64,000 nucleotides of DNA. Origin: Aliitabrizicola sp041905595 (GTDB lineage: Bacteria > Pseudomonadota > Alphaproteobacteria > Rhodobacterales > Rhodobacteraceae). The stretch is taken from NCBI GenBank assembly GCA_041905595.1, contig JAYRKT010000013.1, positions 1-64,000 of the forward strand, written 5' to 3'. Below, piece after piece: positions 34,941-44,687 of the stretch. The notes below the pieces were generated by a model. The model had not been told where the DNA came from, made no database searches, and saw only the letters and a list, made by a program, of their open reading frames with translations. Each line of letters opens with the position of its first letter. Within the stretch, counting starts at the first letter, position 1. The position numbers and the translations under genes are program-made.

Positions 34941-37718
34941 TCAGCGACCGAGCGACCACCAGCCACGCTTTTTCGGCTTGCCGTCATCCTCGGCGACGTC
35001 CGGCTCGGAGGCGACGGGTTCGGGTGTGACAACCGCCGCCTCGGGCTCGACCGGCGCTGCGACGGGCTCGGGTGCAGCTGCTACCGGAGGCTCGGCACTT
35101 TGCACGGTTGCCGGCTCTTCGACCACGGGGGCCGGCGGAGCTTCCACCGCGGGGGGCGCCTCGGCAGTCTTCTTGCTGGACGACCGCGAGCGCGACGATG
35201 TCTTGGGCTTCGGCTTTTCAGCGGTTTCCGGAGCAGCGGCTTCGGTGGTCTCAGCCACCGGTTCTTCCGCCTTGGCTTTCGACTTCGAGGTCCGAGACCG
35301 GCTGCTGGCGGGCTTCGGCGAGGCCTCGTCCTCGGCGCTCTTCTTCGAGCTGCTGCGCGACCGGGATTTCGGCTTGGGCGCAGCTTCCGCTTCCAACGGC
35401 ACCTCGGAGACGGCGATCACCTCGGCTTCGGGCGTGCCCGCAGCTTCGGCGGCGGCAGCCACCTCGACGGTTTCCTCGATGGTGTCTTCTTCGTCCTCTT
35501 CGGCACCGTCGTCGCCCTCGTCCTGATCGGACCCGGACTCGTCACCCGACTGACCGCTGCTCTGGCCACCTTCGCCCGATCCGCTGCCCCCCCGACGGCG
35601 GCGACGGCGACGGCGTTTCTTCTTCGGCTGGCCTTCGCCCGAACCGGACTGCGGACGCGCAGAGCTGGTCGCTTCCTCGGCCTCTTCCTCGGCCTCGTCG
35701 ATGTCGTCGACGATATCCTCGTCTTCGTCGACCAGATCCGGCATCGTCGTGCTTTCAGCCGAGATGACCGAGGCCATGGCGGGCGAGATCACCCGCGTCG
35801 CCGTCTTGAACTTCTCGATCGAGTAGTCCGGGCTGATGAGCGAGGGATCAGCCTCGATCCGCACGGCCATGTCATAGCGGGCCTCGATCAGCGCGATATG
35901 CTCGCGCTTCTGGTTCATCAGGTAGTTGACGATGGCGACCGGCGCCTTCAGCAGCACCTCTTTCGAGCGTTTGCGCGTGCCTTCCTCTTCCAGCGCCCGC
36001 AGGATCTGCAGCGCCAGGCTGTCATCCGAGCGGATCAGACCGGTGCCGTGGCAATGGGCGCAGGGCTGCGTGGTCGATTCCAGCATCCCCGGGCGCAGCC
36101 GCTGGCGGCTCATCTCCATCAGGCCGAAGCCCGAGATGCGGCCGACCTGGATGCGGGCGCGGTCGGTCTTGAGCTTGTCCTTCAGGCGCTTCTCGACGGC
36201 AGCGTTGTTCTTGCGCTCTTCCATGTCGATGAAGTCGATGACGATCAGGCCGGCAAGGTCGCGCAGGCGCAGCTGCCGGGCGATCTCTTCCGCCGCTTCA
36301 AGGTTGGTGTTGAGCGCGGTCTGCTCGATCGAGCCTTCCTTGGTGGCTCTCCCTGAGTTCACGTCGATCGCCACCAGCGCCTCGGTCACGCCGATCACGA
36401 TGTAGCCGCCGGATTTCAGCTGCACGACCGGGTTGAACATCCCGCCAAGATAGCTTTCGACCTGGTACCGCGCGAACAGCGGCATCGGCTCGTGATAGGG
36501 CTGCACGACCTTGGCATGGGACGGCATGATCATCTTCATGAAGTCCTTGGCCACGCGGTAGCCTTCCGCGCCTTCGACCAGAACCTCCTCGATCTCGCGG
36601 TTGTAGAGGTCGCGGATCGACCGCTTGATGAGGTTGCCTTCCTCGTAGATTGGCGCGGGTGCGATCGACTTGAGCGTCAGCTCGCGGATCTGCTCCCAGA
36701 GCCGCATCAGGTATTCGTAGTCGCGCTTGATCTCGGGCTTGGTCCGCTTGGCGCCCGCCGTGCGGATGATGAGGCCCGCGCCTTCCGGTACTTCGATCTC
36801 CTGCGCGATCTCCTTGAGTTTCTTGCGGTCCGCCGCCTGGGTGATCTTGCGGGAAATACCGCCGCCCCGCGCTGTGTTTGGCATAAGCACGCAGTAACGA
36901 CCTGCGAGCGACAGGTAAGTGGTCAGCGCCGCGCCTTTGTTACCGCGCTCTTCCTTGACGACCTGGACCAGCATGATCTGCCGGACCTTGATGACTTCCT
37001 GGATCTTGTAGCGGCGCGGACGGGGTTTGCGCGGCTGGCGGATTTCCTCGGCCACGTCCTCTTCTGCGACGCTTTCGATCTCGTCATCGACGTCGGCGGC
37101 GTGATCGACGGCGCGGTACGGCCGATGGCCATTGCCGTTCTCGTCCACAGTCGAGGGCGCATCACCGGCGTGTTCGTGGTCGTGACCACGGTGCAGCCCG
37201 GCGTCATCCGCGGACTCGGAGTTTGCGACCTCGGAGACGTTGTCGGACGAAGGTGCGAACAGCGCATCCGCGCCGGTTTCGTCCCCAAGATCGACGACAT
37301 CCATGGACCCGATCTCGGCGCCAGCCAGCGTGGCATCCACCTCTCCCGTCACCGCTTCGGGCTTGGGCGCGGGCTTCGGACGCGACCGTGTCCGCGAGCG
37401 ACCGTTTTCTTCTTCCTCCATCGCGCGGGCGTAGGCGCGCTCTTCCTCGAGCAGCGCCTTACGGTCGGCGACCGGGATCTGGTAATAATCCGGATGGATC
37501 TCGGCGAAGGCCAGGAAACCATGCCGGTTCCCGCCGTAATCGACAAAGGCCGCCTGGAGCGACGGTTCGACCCGGGTTACCTTTGCGAGGTAGATGTTGC
37601 CTTGCAATTGGCGCTTGTTGACGGTCTCGAAGTCGAATTCCTCGACCTTGTTTCCGTCGACCACGACCACGCGGGTTTCTTCCGCATGGGTGGCGTCGAT
37701 GAGCATCTTCTTTGCCAT
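34941..37718 (-). CDS. rne: Ribonuclease E
   Basis: A 925-residue RNase E/G endonuclease and degradosome scaffold. The N-terminal catalytic half starts AKKMLIDATHAEETRVVVVDG, contains an S1 domain split by a large acidic insertion (about residues 90-240, Glu/Asp-rich) and a DNase I-like active site (LVAIDVNSGRAT and IDFIDME). The Zn-link is QPCAHCHGTG. The C-terminal 300 residues are disordered: acidic tracts, an Arg block (KKKRRRRRRRR), Ser/Lys repeats and Pro/Glu/Ala repeats, ending GWWSLGR. ATG 37718 was chosen over 37748 by family alignment. A long leader lies upstream. Confidence 0.95.
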   Translation of the reverse strand: MAKKMLIDATHAEETRVVVVDGNKVEEFDFETVNKRQLQGNIYLAKVTRVEPSLQAAFVDYGGNRHGFLAFAEIHPDYYQIPVADRKALLEEERAYARAMEEEENGRSRTRSRPKPAPKPEAVTGEVDATLAGAEIGSMDVVDLGDETGADALFAPSSDNVSEVANSESADDAGLHRGHDHEHAGDAPSTVDENGNGHRPYRAVDHAADVDDEIESVAEEDVAEEIRQPRKPRPRRYKIQEVIKVRQIMLVQVVKEERGNKGAALTTYLSLAGRYCVLMPNTARGGGISRKITQAADRKKLKEIAQEIEVPEGAGLIIRTAGAKRTKPEIKRDYEYLMRLWEQIRELTLKSIAPAPIYEEGNLIKRSIRDLYNREIEEVLVEGAEGYRVAKDFMKMIMPSHAKVVQPYHEPMPLFARYQVESYLGGMFNPVVQLKSGGYIVIGVTEALVAIDVNSGRATKEGSIEQTALNTNLEAAEEIARQLRLRDLAGLIVIDFIDMEERKNNAAVEKRLKDKLKTDRARIQVGRISGFGLMEMSRQRLRPGMLESTTQPCAHCHGTGLIRSDDSLALQILRALEEEGTRKRSKEVLLKAPVAIVNYLMNQKREHIALIEARYDMAVRIEADPSLISPDYSIEKFKTATRVISPAMASVISAESTTMPDLVDEDEDIVDDIDEAEEEAEEATSSARPQSGSGEGQPKKKRRRRRRRRGGSGSGEGGQSSGQSGDESGSDQDEGDDGAEEDEEDTIEETVEVAAAAEAAGTPEAEVIAVSEVPLEAEAAPKPKSRSRSSSKKSAEDEASPKPASSRSRTSKSKAKAEEPVAETTEAAAPETAEKPKPKTSSRSRSSSKKTAEAPPAVEAPPAPVVEEPATVQSAEPPVAAAPEPVAAPVEPEAAVVTPEPVASEPDVAEDDGKPKKRGWWSLGR

Positions 37719-38300
37719 GTTATTCCAATGCACCGGCGTGGCCGCCATCCTGCGAAGCAGGCTCCGGGCGGACGGGCAGCGTGGCGCGGGTGACTTGTTC
37801 GGGCGAAGGTGGGCGCAAGGTCCAGCGGTCCGGCGGCGCCTGGGCGCTCATGCCGTCCTGATCCTGTCGATGCGCATTCCATCGCGGTTCTGGTCCCGGA
37901 AGCGCAGGGCGCTTCCCTTGTGAAAAGCCCGTCACATCAACGACGTGGCGGGCAAGCCTCTTGGCCTTTCGGCCTTTTTCCGCCTCTGGCGCGTCCGGGC
38001 CACCTCGGACCCGGCCCGCGCCTCCGGCGCGAAAACTAACGCGCGGACGGTCGCTTGTGACCGCTAACCGCGTTCCGCGACCATAAGGGCGTGGAATGGA
38101 AAATGACAATGGGGATTCGTTCTCTGGACCCTGCCGGAGTGAAGTGAATCTGCGGGTCACGGCAGGCCAAACCGCGGGATTCGCGCGGCAAAATGTTCGT
38201 TTCCGACAATCAGGCGCTGAATAAGCGGGCAGTTCCAATGACATATCCTGAAGACCGGATTTCTGCTACAGTCCGCCCGGTGGTTCGATCCGGGAGGGGC
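37719..38300. other. Gene-free divergent region: probable rne leader and flavoprotein promoter
   Basis: About 580 bases without a convincing gene. Read towards rne it carries several hairpins, among them GGCC-TTTC-GGCC near 37970 and CGCGCC-TCC-GGCGCG at 38017-38031, in a GC-rich first half; the second half near the flavoprotein gene is less GC-rich. Long structured leaders are known to mediate RNase E autoregulation in other bacteria; that role is only inferred here. An in-frame ATG at 38193 of the flavoprotein gene lies inside, with no ribosome-binding site. Confidence 0.5.
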
Positions 38301-39644
38301 ATGATGCAGACGCAGATCCTCGCGCGGGCCGTCGCCGGGGCCCAGCTGACCGAAGACCCGATCTTTCCGGGCGATTCCGATTACGACCGCTTGCGGAAGG
38401 TCTGGAACGGGGTCATCGACCGTCGCCCGGCCATGATCCTGCGCGCCGCGACGGAACAGGAGGTGCGCACCGCGATTACCCTCGCCGCGCGGTTCTCGCT
38501 GCCCCTCGCCGTGCGCGGCGGCGGCCACAGCATCCCCGGCTTTTCCAGTTGCGACGGCGGCATCCTGCTGGACCTGTCGCGTCAGAACGGCGTCGAGGTC
38601 GATCCCACGACCGGCCGGGCCGAGGCCGGCGGCGGCGCACTGCTTGGGCAGCTCGACGCGGCAGGCGAGCGGCATGACCTTGTCGTGCCGGCGGGCGTCA
38701 TCTCGCATACCGGCGTTGCGGGGCTGACGCTTGGCGGCGGCATGGGCTGGCTCAGCCGCCGCTTCGGGCTGACGATCGACAGCCTCGAACAGGTGCGGAT
38801 CGTTCTGGCGGACGGCCGGGCGATCGACGTGGACGACCGGTCCGACCCGGACCTGTTCTGGGCCCTGCGCGGCGGCGGCGGCAATTTCGGCGTCGTGACC
38901 CGGTTCCGCTTCGGCATGCGCCGGCTCGGGCAGGTCGTGATCGGCGAATGGCACTGGCCCCTGTCGGCGGCGCGCGAGGTCCTGCGCCAGCTGTCCCGCC
39001 TGGACCACGAATCCCCGCGCTGGCGCACCAGTTCGCTGACGGTCGGCCTTGAGGGCATCAACCTGACGGTGCTGGCCAGCGGCCCCGAGGCCGAGTGGGC
39101 GGCCATCTCATCCTATGGAGCGATTGCCGGTGGCGGTGATGGCGGGCGGCTTTCCCGGTCGTTCGTCGAGTTCCAGCGCCGCAACGACGAAGCGGATGGC
39201 TGGGGGCTGCGGGTCTATGCGCGGGGCGGGTATTTCGCAGAACTCGACGAGACGGTCATCGAAGGAATGATGTCGTCCTTCGCCGACGCCCCGAACGGAA
39301 ATTCGCGCATCTACCTGATCCAGCTTGGTGGTGCGGGCAGCGACGTGGCCGAGGACGCCACCGCCTATTCGGGCCGCGGCGCCGGCTACTACTGGATCAC
39401 CACGCCCGCCTGGACCGATCCGGCCGAGGACGAGGTACAGTTCGCCTGGGGTCGCAGTACGGGACGCAAGCTTGCCGCGCTGTCCGAGGCCGGCAACTAT
39501 GTCAACGAACAGTCGGACAGCGGGGGCGAGGTCGCCCGCAGCGCCTACGGGCCGGCCAAGTACCGGCGACTGGCGGCGCTGAAGGCGCGGGTCGATCCGG
39601 GCAACCTGTTCCGGCTGAACCAGAACATCAAGCCATCCGGGTGA
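38301..39644 (+). CDS. FAD-linked oxidase, berberine-bridge-enzyme-like
   Basis: A 447-residue flavoprotein of the FAD-binding PCMH/BBE type. The N-terminal FAD domain has VRGGGHSIPGFSSCDGG, whose His normally carries covalent 8-alpha-histidyl FAD, and GVAGLTLGGGMGWLSRRFG. The Cys that makes a second covalent link in bicovalent members is replaced (ISHTGVAG), so a single link is expected. The C-terminal BBE segment reads YGPAKYRRLAALKARVDPGNLFRLNQNI. Starts at 38301 and 38304 both follow GGGAGGGG. It oxidises an alcohol, sugar or similar substrate; identity unknown. There is no signal peptide. Confidence 0.87.
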   Translation: MMQTQILARAVAGAQLTEDPIFPGDSDYDRLRKVWNGVIDRRPAMILRAATEQEVRTAITLAARFSLPLAVRGGGHSIPGFSSCDGGILLDLSRQNGVEVDPTTGRAEAGGGALLGQLDAAGERHDLVVPAGVISHTGVAGLTLGGGMGWLSRRFGLTIDSLEQVRIVLADGRAIDVDDRSDPDLFWALRGGGGNFGVVTRFRFGMRRLGQVVIGEWHWPLSAAREVLRQLSRLDHESPRWRTSSLTVGLEGINLTVLASGPEAEWAAISSYGAIAGGGDGGRLSRSFVEFQRRNDEADGWGLRVYARGGYFAELDETVIEGMMSSFADAPNGNSRIYLIQLGGAGSDVAEDATAYSGRGAGYYWITTPAWTDPAEDEVQFAWGRSTGRKLAALSEAGNYVNEQSDSGGEVARSAYGPAKYRRLAALKARVDPGNLFRLNQNIKPSG

Positions 39645-39657
39645 CCGCCCTGCCAGG

Positions 39658-40986
39658 TCAGACGTAGTCCGACCGGCTGAGGCCGTATTTCGCCATCTTC
39701 TCGTTCAGCGTCCGGCGCGGCAGGCACAGTTCCTCCATCACCGCGACGATAGACCCCTTGTGGCGACGCATGGTGTTGTCGATCAGCATGCGCTCGAAGC
39801 TGTCGACATGCTCCTTCAGCGGCTTGCCCTCGGTAGTGAGGACCGGTCCCGCCGCCTCGTTGTCGGCCATGAGCAGCGAGGCGATCGAGCCCGAGCCGCG
39901 CCGGTTCTGCAGCACAGCCCGTTCGGCGATGTTCACCAGCTGGCGGACATTGCCCGGCCAGGGCGCCTGCAGCAGCTGCGCGGCTTCCTGCGCGGTGACT
40001 TGCGGAGCGTCGCAGCCATATTCCTCGGCGAATTCCTCGGACAGCCGGGTAAAGAGCGCGAGGATGTCCTCGCCCCGCATCCGAAGGGGCGGCAGCGTGA
40101 TCTTCATCGCCCCGATCCGATAGTAGAGGTCGGGCCGCAGCGCATCCTCGACCGTCTTGTCCGGCGCGTGTTCGTTGCAGATCGCGATGATCCGGGTTTC
40201 GGGCGGGGTGCCCTGCTCGTTGACGACGGTCAGAAGCCGCGCCTGCAGGGCGCTGCTCAGCGCCTCGATATCCTCAAGACAGAGCGTACCGCCTCGGGCC
40301 TCCTCGATCAGCGGGATCGAGCCATCCTCGGTCGGCCCGAAAACGCGCTGTGTCAACTGGTCTTCGGACCAGGCGGCGCAGGAAATGGTGACGAACTTCT
40401 TCCCCGCACGGGGACCCACGGCATGGAGCGCGTGGGCGACCAGCGTCTTTCCGGTGCCGGTTTCGCCGTCGATCAGCACATGGCTGTCAGCCTGGCCGAG
40501 GTCGAGAATGTCCTCGCGCAGGCGCTCCATGACGCCTGAGGTGCCGATCAGCTTTTTCATCATCATGCTGCCGTCGGCCAACTCGCGCCGGAGCGCCCGG
40601 TTGTCGAGCGTCTGGCGGCGCGCCTGCGTTGCGCGCTTGGCAAGCTCGGTCATGCGGTCGGGATTGAAGGGCTTCTCAAGGAAATCGAACGCCCCGACCC
40701 GCATCGCCTCGACCGCCATCGGCACGTCGCCATGCCCGGTGATCAGGATGACCGGCAGGCCGGAATCCTGTCCCATCAGTTTTTTCAACAGCGCCATGCC
40801 ATCCATACCCGGCATCTTGATGTCGCTGACGACGACGCCCGGAAAGTCGGGGCCGATGCCCTTCAGCGCATCCTCGGCACAGCCATAGGTTTCGGTATCG
40901 AATCCCGAAAGCGCCAGCCACTGGCTGATCGATTGCCGCATGTCGGCCTCGTCGTCGACGATCGCGACCTTCATCGTGCGTGCCAT
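39658..40986 (-). CDS. dctD: DctD-like response regulator lacking GAFTGA
   Basis: A 442-residue NtrC-class regulator. The receiver domain has acidic Asp11/Asp12 and phospho-acceptor Asp55 (SDIKMPG); the AAA+ domain has Walker A GETGTGKT (174-181) and a Walker B-like GGTLCLEDI; a Fis-type HTH is C-terminal (LCLPRRTLNEKMAKYGL). The sigma-54-contacting GAFTGA loop is missing: the expected segment reads RVFGPTEDGSIPLIEEA. It therefore probably does not drive sigma-54 polymerase, as known for Rhodobacter NtrC. The gene is 6 bases after dctB and forms a two-component pair with it, expected to control C4-dicarboxylate uptake. Confidence 0.9.
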   Translation of the reverse strand: MARTMKVAIVDDEADMRQSISQWLALSGFDTETYGCAEDALKGIGPDFPGVVVSDIKMPGMDGMALLKKLMGQDSGLPVILITGHGDVPMAVEAMRVGAFDFLEKPFNPDRMTELAKRATQARRQTLDNRALRRELADGSMMMKKLIGTSGVMERLREDILDLGQADSHVLIDGETGTGKTLVAHALHAVGPRAGKKFVTISCAAWSEDQLTQRVFGPTEDGSIPLIEEARGGTLCLEDIEALSSALQARLLTVVNEQGTPPETRIIAICNEHAPDKTVEDALRPDLYYRIGAMKITLPPLRMRGEDILALFTRLSEEFAEEYGCDAPQVTAQEAAQLLQAPWPGNVRQLVNIAERAVLQNRRGSGSIASLLMADNEAAGPVLTTEGKPLKEHVDSFERMLIDNTMRRHKGSIVAVMEELCLPRRTLNEKMAKYGLSRSDYV

Positions 40987-40992
40987 GTTACC

Positions 40993-42783
40993 TCACTCGG
41001 CTGCTTCGGTGGTCTCGGTCAGGGCGGGTTGTCCCAATATGGGAAGCTGAACCTCGAATACAGCCCCACCGCTTTCCGAATTGCGGGCGGTCAGTCGGCC
41101 ACCCAGATCATTGATAATCCCGGACGAGATCGCAAGGCCCAGCCCGACCCCCTCGCCCGGCTTCTTGGTCGTGTAGAACGGCTCGAACAGGTTTTCGAGA
41201 TCGCTGATCCCCGGGCCGTTGTCGCGCACAGCCAGCGTCGCCGTCTCGCCCGAGGTCAGGAGGATCTCGATCTCGGGCTCCGAGCGGTCCCGCGTAGCGT
41301 CCAGCGCGTTGCGCAAAAGGTTGATGATGACCTGCTCCAGCCTGATCCGGTCCGCCAGGACCATCACTGGCCCCCGCGGCAGCGTGCGTGTGATCTTCAC
41401 AACGCGCGCCTTCAGTTGCGGTTCCATCATCGACAGGGCCGAGGAGACGGCCTGCTTGACATCCACCGGCTCGAAGGCCTCGCCCCCCTTGCGGGCATAG
41501 GACTTCAGCTGCCGGGTGATCGCCCCCATACGGTCGATCAGGTCGTCGATCCGCTGGAACGAGGACAGCGCCTCTTCCGCGCGACGGCGCTGGAGAAGCA
41601 GTCGCGCACCGGCCAGATAGGTCTTCATCGCCGCAAGCGGCTGGTTCAATTCGTGGCTGACCGCGGCCGACATCTCGCCAAGGGCCGCCAGCTTCGACGA
41701 TTGCGCCAGTGTCTGCTCGGCGACCTCTAGGTTCTTGCGCATCTTCTCGCGCTCGGCGATCTCGCGCTGGAGCCGGGCGTTCAGCAGGCGCAACTCGGCG
41801 CTTTCGCGCTGGAACAGCACCGACTGCGACAAGGCGCGGCGGGACAGAACGTAGAAGGTCAGCGCGAGGAGAATGGCAAAACCCATGATCTCGAGCGCCA
41901 GCACCCCGTTCACCTGGTCGCGGATCGAGGTGTAGGTGGTGTAGGTGACCAGCCGCCACCCCTGGAAGGGGATGCGTGCCTCGGTCTTCATCACTGCCTC
42001 GCCACGCACATAGGCGTCGGGCTGATATTGGGTCCAGTCGGTCGTCGCCAGCACCGCCCGTTCGAAGGTCGACTTCCTGCCCTTGAGCGCGATCGCCTCT
42101 TCCAGCGGCAGCCCACGCCAGCGCGGCTCGGTAGCGAGCAGCACGACGCCTTCGCTGTCGGTGATCGCGACGGCGTCCTGAAGCCCCGCCCAGGCGCGTT
42201 CGAACCTGCGCAGGTCGACCTCGACCACGACGACGCCGATCGGCTTGTTCTCGGCGCTCAGGGCCCGGGAATAGGTGAAACCGAAATCTCCCTCGTCGCG
42301 GCGGGCTACGGTAAAGACAGTGTCCTTCGACCGCAGCGCCGAGACAAAGAACGGCTCGCTCGACATGGTGGCGCCAAGGCGATGGCGGTTGGTTGCAGCC
42401 ACCACGCGCCCGCCGCTGTCCAGCAGAACGATCGACGCCGCGGCGATCTCTTCCTTGAACGAGATCAGCCGCTGCGAGGTGTAAGTGAAATCATTGGTCT
42501 GCAGCGCCTTGATGAGCTCGGGATCGCGCGCCAGCAAAAGCGGCACAACCTGGTTGCGCTGCAACTCGGCCAGCAGGTTCCCGGAGTAAAGCGCAAGGCG
42601 CAGCTCGGCCCGCGACCGCGTCGCCTCGGTCGACCGCGCGGTCATCCACTGGTTGGTCGCGACAATCACGCCCACCGCGATCAGCACCAGAACCGCGATC
42701 GCGATCTTGACGCGCCAGCTCAGGCCGGGCGTCGGATCGCCGCCGTCGGCGGATGGGGTCAGGGCTGTGCCGGTCTCTGTCAT
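40993..42783 (-). CDS. dctB: DctB-like C4-dicarboxylate sensor histidine kinase
   Basis: A 596-residue membrane sensor. Two transmembrane helices (about residues 25-43 and 295-315) flank a periplasmic double-PAS (Cache-like) domain that binds dicarboxylates in DctB. A coiled-coil linker (RLQREIAEREKMRKNLEVAEQ) leads to the phospho-acceptor H-box AAVSHELNQPLAAMKTYLA and an HATPase domain with NLLRNALDAT, DNGPGI and GEGVGLGLAIS. It lies directly upstream of dctD. The transporter genes dctPQM normally nearby are not in the window, so they lie elsewhere or the ligand differs. Confidence 0.92.
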   Translation of the reverse strand: MTETGTALTPSADGGDPTPGLSWRVKIAIAVLVLIAVGVIVATNQWMTARSTEATRSRAELRLALYSGNLLAELQRNQVVPLLLARDPELIKALQTNDFTYTSQRLISFKEEIAAASIVLLDSGGRVVAATNRHRLGATMSSEPFFVSALRSKDTVFTVARRDEGDFGFTYSRALSAENKPIGVVVVEVDLRRFERAWAGLQDAVAITDSEGVVLLATEPRWRGLPLEEAIALKGRKSTFERAVLATTDWTQYQPDAYVRGEAVMKTEARIPFQGWRLVTYTTYTSIRDQVNGVLALEIMGFAILLALTFYVLSRRALSQSVLFQRESAELRLLNARLQREIAEREKMRKNLEVAEQTLAQSSKLAALGEMSAAVSHELNQPLAAMKTYLAGARLLLQRRRAEEALSSFQRIDDLIDRMGAITRQLKSYARKGGEAFEPVDVKQAVSSALSMMEPQLKARVVKITRTLPRGPVMVLADRIRLEQVIINLLRNALDATRDRSEPEIEILLTSGETATLAVRDNGPGISDLENLFEPFYTTKKPGEGVGLGLAISSGIINDLGGRLTARNSESGGAVFEVQLPILGQPALTETTEAAE

Positions 42784-42830
42784 GGGCAGCCAGTCTAGGC
42801 TGCCCTGCGTCCCGCCTCAAGGCGCCGGGG

Positions 42831-43499
42831 TCACGCTTCCGCGAGCGCACCCATCACCGAGCGGAAAAGCACCGACCCGTCGGTGCCGCCCTGCGCGGAA
42901 TCCACCACGCGCTCAGGATGCGGCATCATGCCAAGGACACGGCGGTTCTCCGACAGGATGCCGGCAATGTCACCCATCGCGCCGTTTGGGTTGTCGACAT
43001 AGGTGAAGGCGATCCGGTCCTCGGCCTTCAGCCGCTCCAGCGTCGCCGCGTCGGCGGTGTAGTTGCCGTCATGATGGGCGACTGGCACATGGATGACCGT
43101 GCCTTTCTGCCAGCCCGAGGTATAGGCGCTGTCCCGCGTCGTGACGGTCAGCCCGACCGTGCGGCAGACGAATTTCAACCCGGCATTGCGCATCAGCACA
43201 CCCGGAAGCAGGCCCATCTCGGTCAGCACCTGGAAGCCGTTGCAGATTCCAAGCGCATATCCGCCCGCCTTGGCATGGGCCGCGACCGCCTGCCCGATCG
43301 GCGAGCGCGCCGCGATCGCGCCGCAGCGCAGGTAATCGCCGAACGAGAAGCCACCGGGGATACCCACAATGTCGGTACCCTTGGGCAGTTCCGTCTCCTT
43401 GTGCCAGACCCTTGTGACTTCGGCGCCTGCCTTGGCAAAGGCTTCGGCAAGGTCTCGGTCGCAGTTCGATCCGGGAAAGGTGATGACGGCGGCTTTCAT
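42831..43499 (-). CDS. purQ: Phosphoribosylformylglycinamidine synthase glutaminase subunit PurQ
   Basis: A 222-residue class I glutamine amidotransferase supplying ammonia to PurL in purine synthesis. It begins MKAAVITFPGSNCDRDL; the nucleophile Cys is in LGICNGFQVL, and the His-Glu pair is in GMMPHPERVVD. ATG 43499 was chosen by family alignment; the longer frame to 43577 adds a non-homologous stretch. The usual partner purS is not directly upstream; a hairpin repeat and an alcohol dehydrogenase gene occupy that place. Confidence 0.95.
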   Translation of the reverse strand: MKAAVITFPGSNCDRDLAEAFAKAGAEVTRVWHKETELPKGTDIVGIPGGFSFGDYLRCGAIAARSPIGQAVAAHAKAGGYALGICNGFQVLTEMGLLPGVLMRNAGLKFVCRTVGLTVTTRDSAYTSGWQKGTVIHVPVAHHDGNYTADAATLERLKAEDRIAFTYVDNPNGAMGDIAGILSENRRVLGMMPHPERVVDSAQGGTDGSVLFRSVMGALAEA

Positions 43500-43590
43500 C
43501 GGGCGGCACTCCGTATCTTCATGGGATGACCGCGCCTTAGCGCAATCCGCAGCGGTCTTCCAGACGAAAGCGGGCAAATCGCCCCTGCAT

Positions 43591-43642
43591 CTTCTTCTGT
43601 TCTCAAATATCCCACGGGGGCGCGGGGGTGTGAAACCCCCGC
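43591..43642 (-). repeat. Intergenic hairpin repeat, copy 2
   Basis: Plus strand: CTTCTTCTGTT, CAAATATCC, CACGGGGG, then GCGGGGGT (43622-43629) pairing with ACCCCCGC (43635-43642). Read on the minus strand it begins 8 bases after the stop of the alcohol dehydrogenase gene and ends before purQ, as in the other two copies. Confidence 0.75.
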
Positions 43643-43649
43643 TTCTGCC

Positions 43650-44687
43650 CTATCCGGCGAAGTCGTCGATCACGGCAACGCCGGGCGGCATCGGTCCGTT
43701 GAAGGCGCGCAGCTCCGCGCTCGCCCCGGACAGGGGAACCGTGCGCGCGACGATGGGTGAGACATCCACCCGGCCCATCTCGATCAGCGTCAGCAGCGAG
43801 GGGTAGCGCCAGCTCGGCATCCCGCGGGAACCAAAGAGGGACAGTTGCTTCATGTAGACGGCATTCAGGTTGATCTCCATCCGCGCCATGTGACCGGTCG
43901 GCAGACCGATCTGCACATGACGGCCGAGCGGGCGGAGGCATTCGACCGAGGCGTTGACGGTCGCCGGAATGCCAAGCGCCTCGATGCTGACATGGGCGCC
44001 GCCGCCGGTGGCCTCGACGATGCGCGCGCCGACATCGCCTTCGCGCGCATCGACCGCGGCCTCGGCACCAAGGGAAAGCGCATGGCTCAGCCGTTCGGGC
44101 ACAACATCGACCACGATCACCCGCGCGCCAAGCGCCCGCCCCAGTATAAGCGCGGACAGGCCGACGCCGCCCGTGCCATGCACCGCCAGCCATTCCCCGG
44201 CCTGCAGCGCGGCGCGTCCGGTCAGCGCGTGCCAGGCGGTGGTCACCCGGCAGCCCAGCCCCGCCGCCAGCACCGGCGACAGCATGTCGGGAAGTCTGGC
44301 AAGGTTATGGGCATGCGGAATGGCGATGAATTCGGCATAGGCGCCGGGATCGCCAAACCCGGGCACGCGCTGGCTTCGGCAGGTCGTGGTCTGCCCCGAG
44401 CGGCATTCCGGGCATTCGCCGCAGGACAGGATGAAGGGCGCAATCACCCGGTCCCCTACCTGCCAGCGGGCGAGCGGCCCGGCCTCGACCACCTCGCCCG
44501 AATATTCATGCCCCGGGATTGCCCCGGGTTTTACCTTCGGATGCTCGCCCACCCAGCCATGCCAGTCGGACCGGCAGATGCCACAGGCCAGCACCTTCAG
44601 CACGACGCCATCGGGAGGGCAGACGGGATCGGGCACCTCCTCGATCGAAAGATCGGCGTTGTAGGCCCTCAGGATTGCAGCGCGCAT
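43650..44687 (-). CDS. Zinc-dependent alcohol dehydrogenase (MDR family)
   Basis: A 345-residue medium-chain dehydrogenase/reductase. The catalytic zinc ligands are in ACGICRSDWHGW and PGHEYSGEV, and structural zinc cysteines in CGECPECRSGQTTTC. The NAD(P) fold has VHGTGGVGLSALILGRALGA. The ending GLPTGHMARMEINLNAVYMKQLSLFGSRG is typical of the zinc alcohol dehydrogenase subgroup that includes threonine- and sorbitol-type enzymes; the substrate is unknown. It appears monocistronic with a hairpin repeat after the stop. Confidence 0.9.
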   Translation of the reverse strand: MRAAILRAYNADLSIEEVPDPVCPPDGVVLKVLACGICRSDWHGWVGEHPKVKPGAIPGHEYSGEVVEAGPLARWQVGDRVIAPFILSCGECPECRSGQTTTCRSQRVPGFGDPGAYAEFIAIPHAHNLARLPDMLSPVLAAGLGCRVTTAWHALTGRAALQAGEWLAVHGTGGVGLSALILGRALGARVIVVDVVPERLSHALSLGAEAAVDAREGDVGARIVEATGGGAHVSIEALGIPATVNASVECLRPLGRHVQIGLPTGHMARMEINLNAVYMKQLSLFGSRGMPSWRYPSLLTLIEMGRVDVSPIVARTVPLSGASAELRAFNGPMPPGVAVIDDFAG

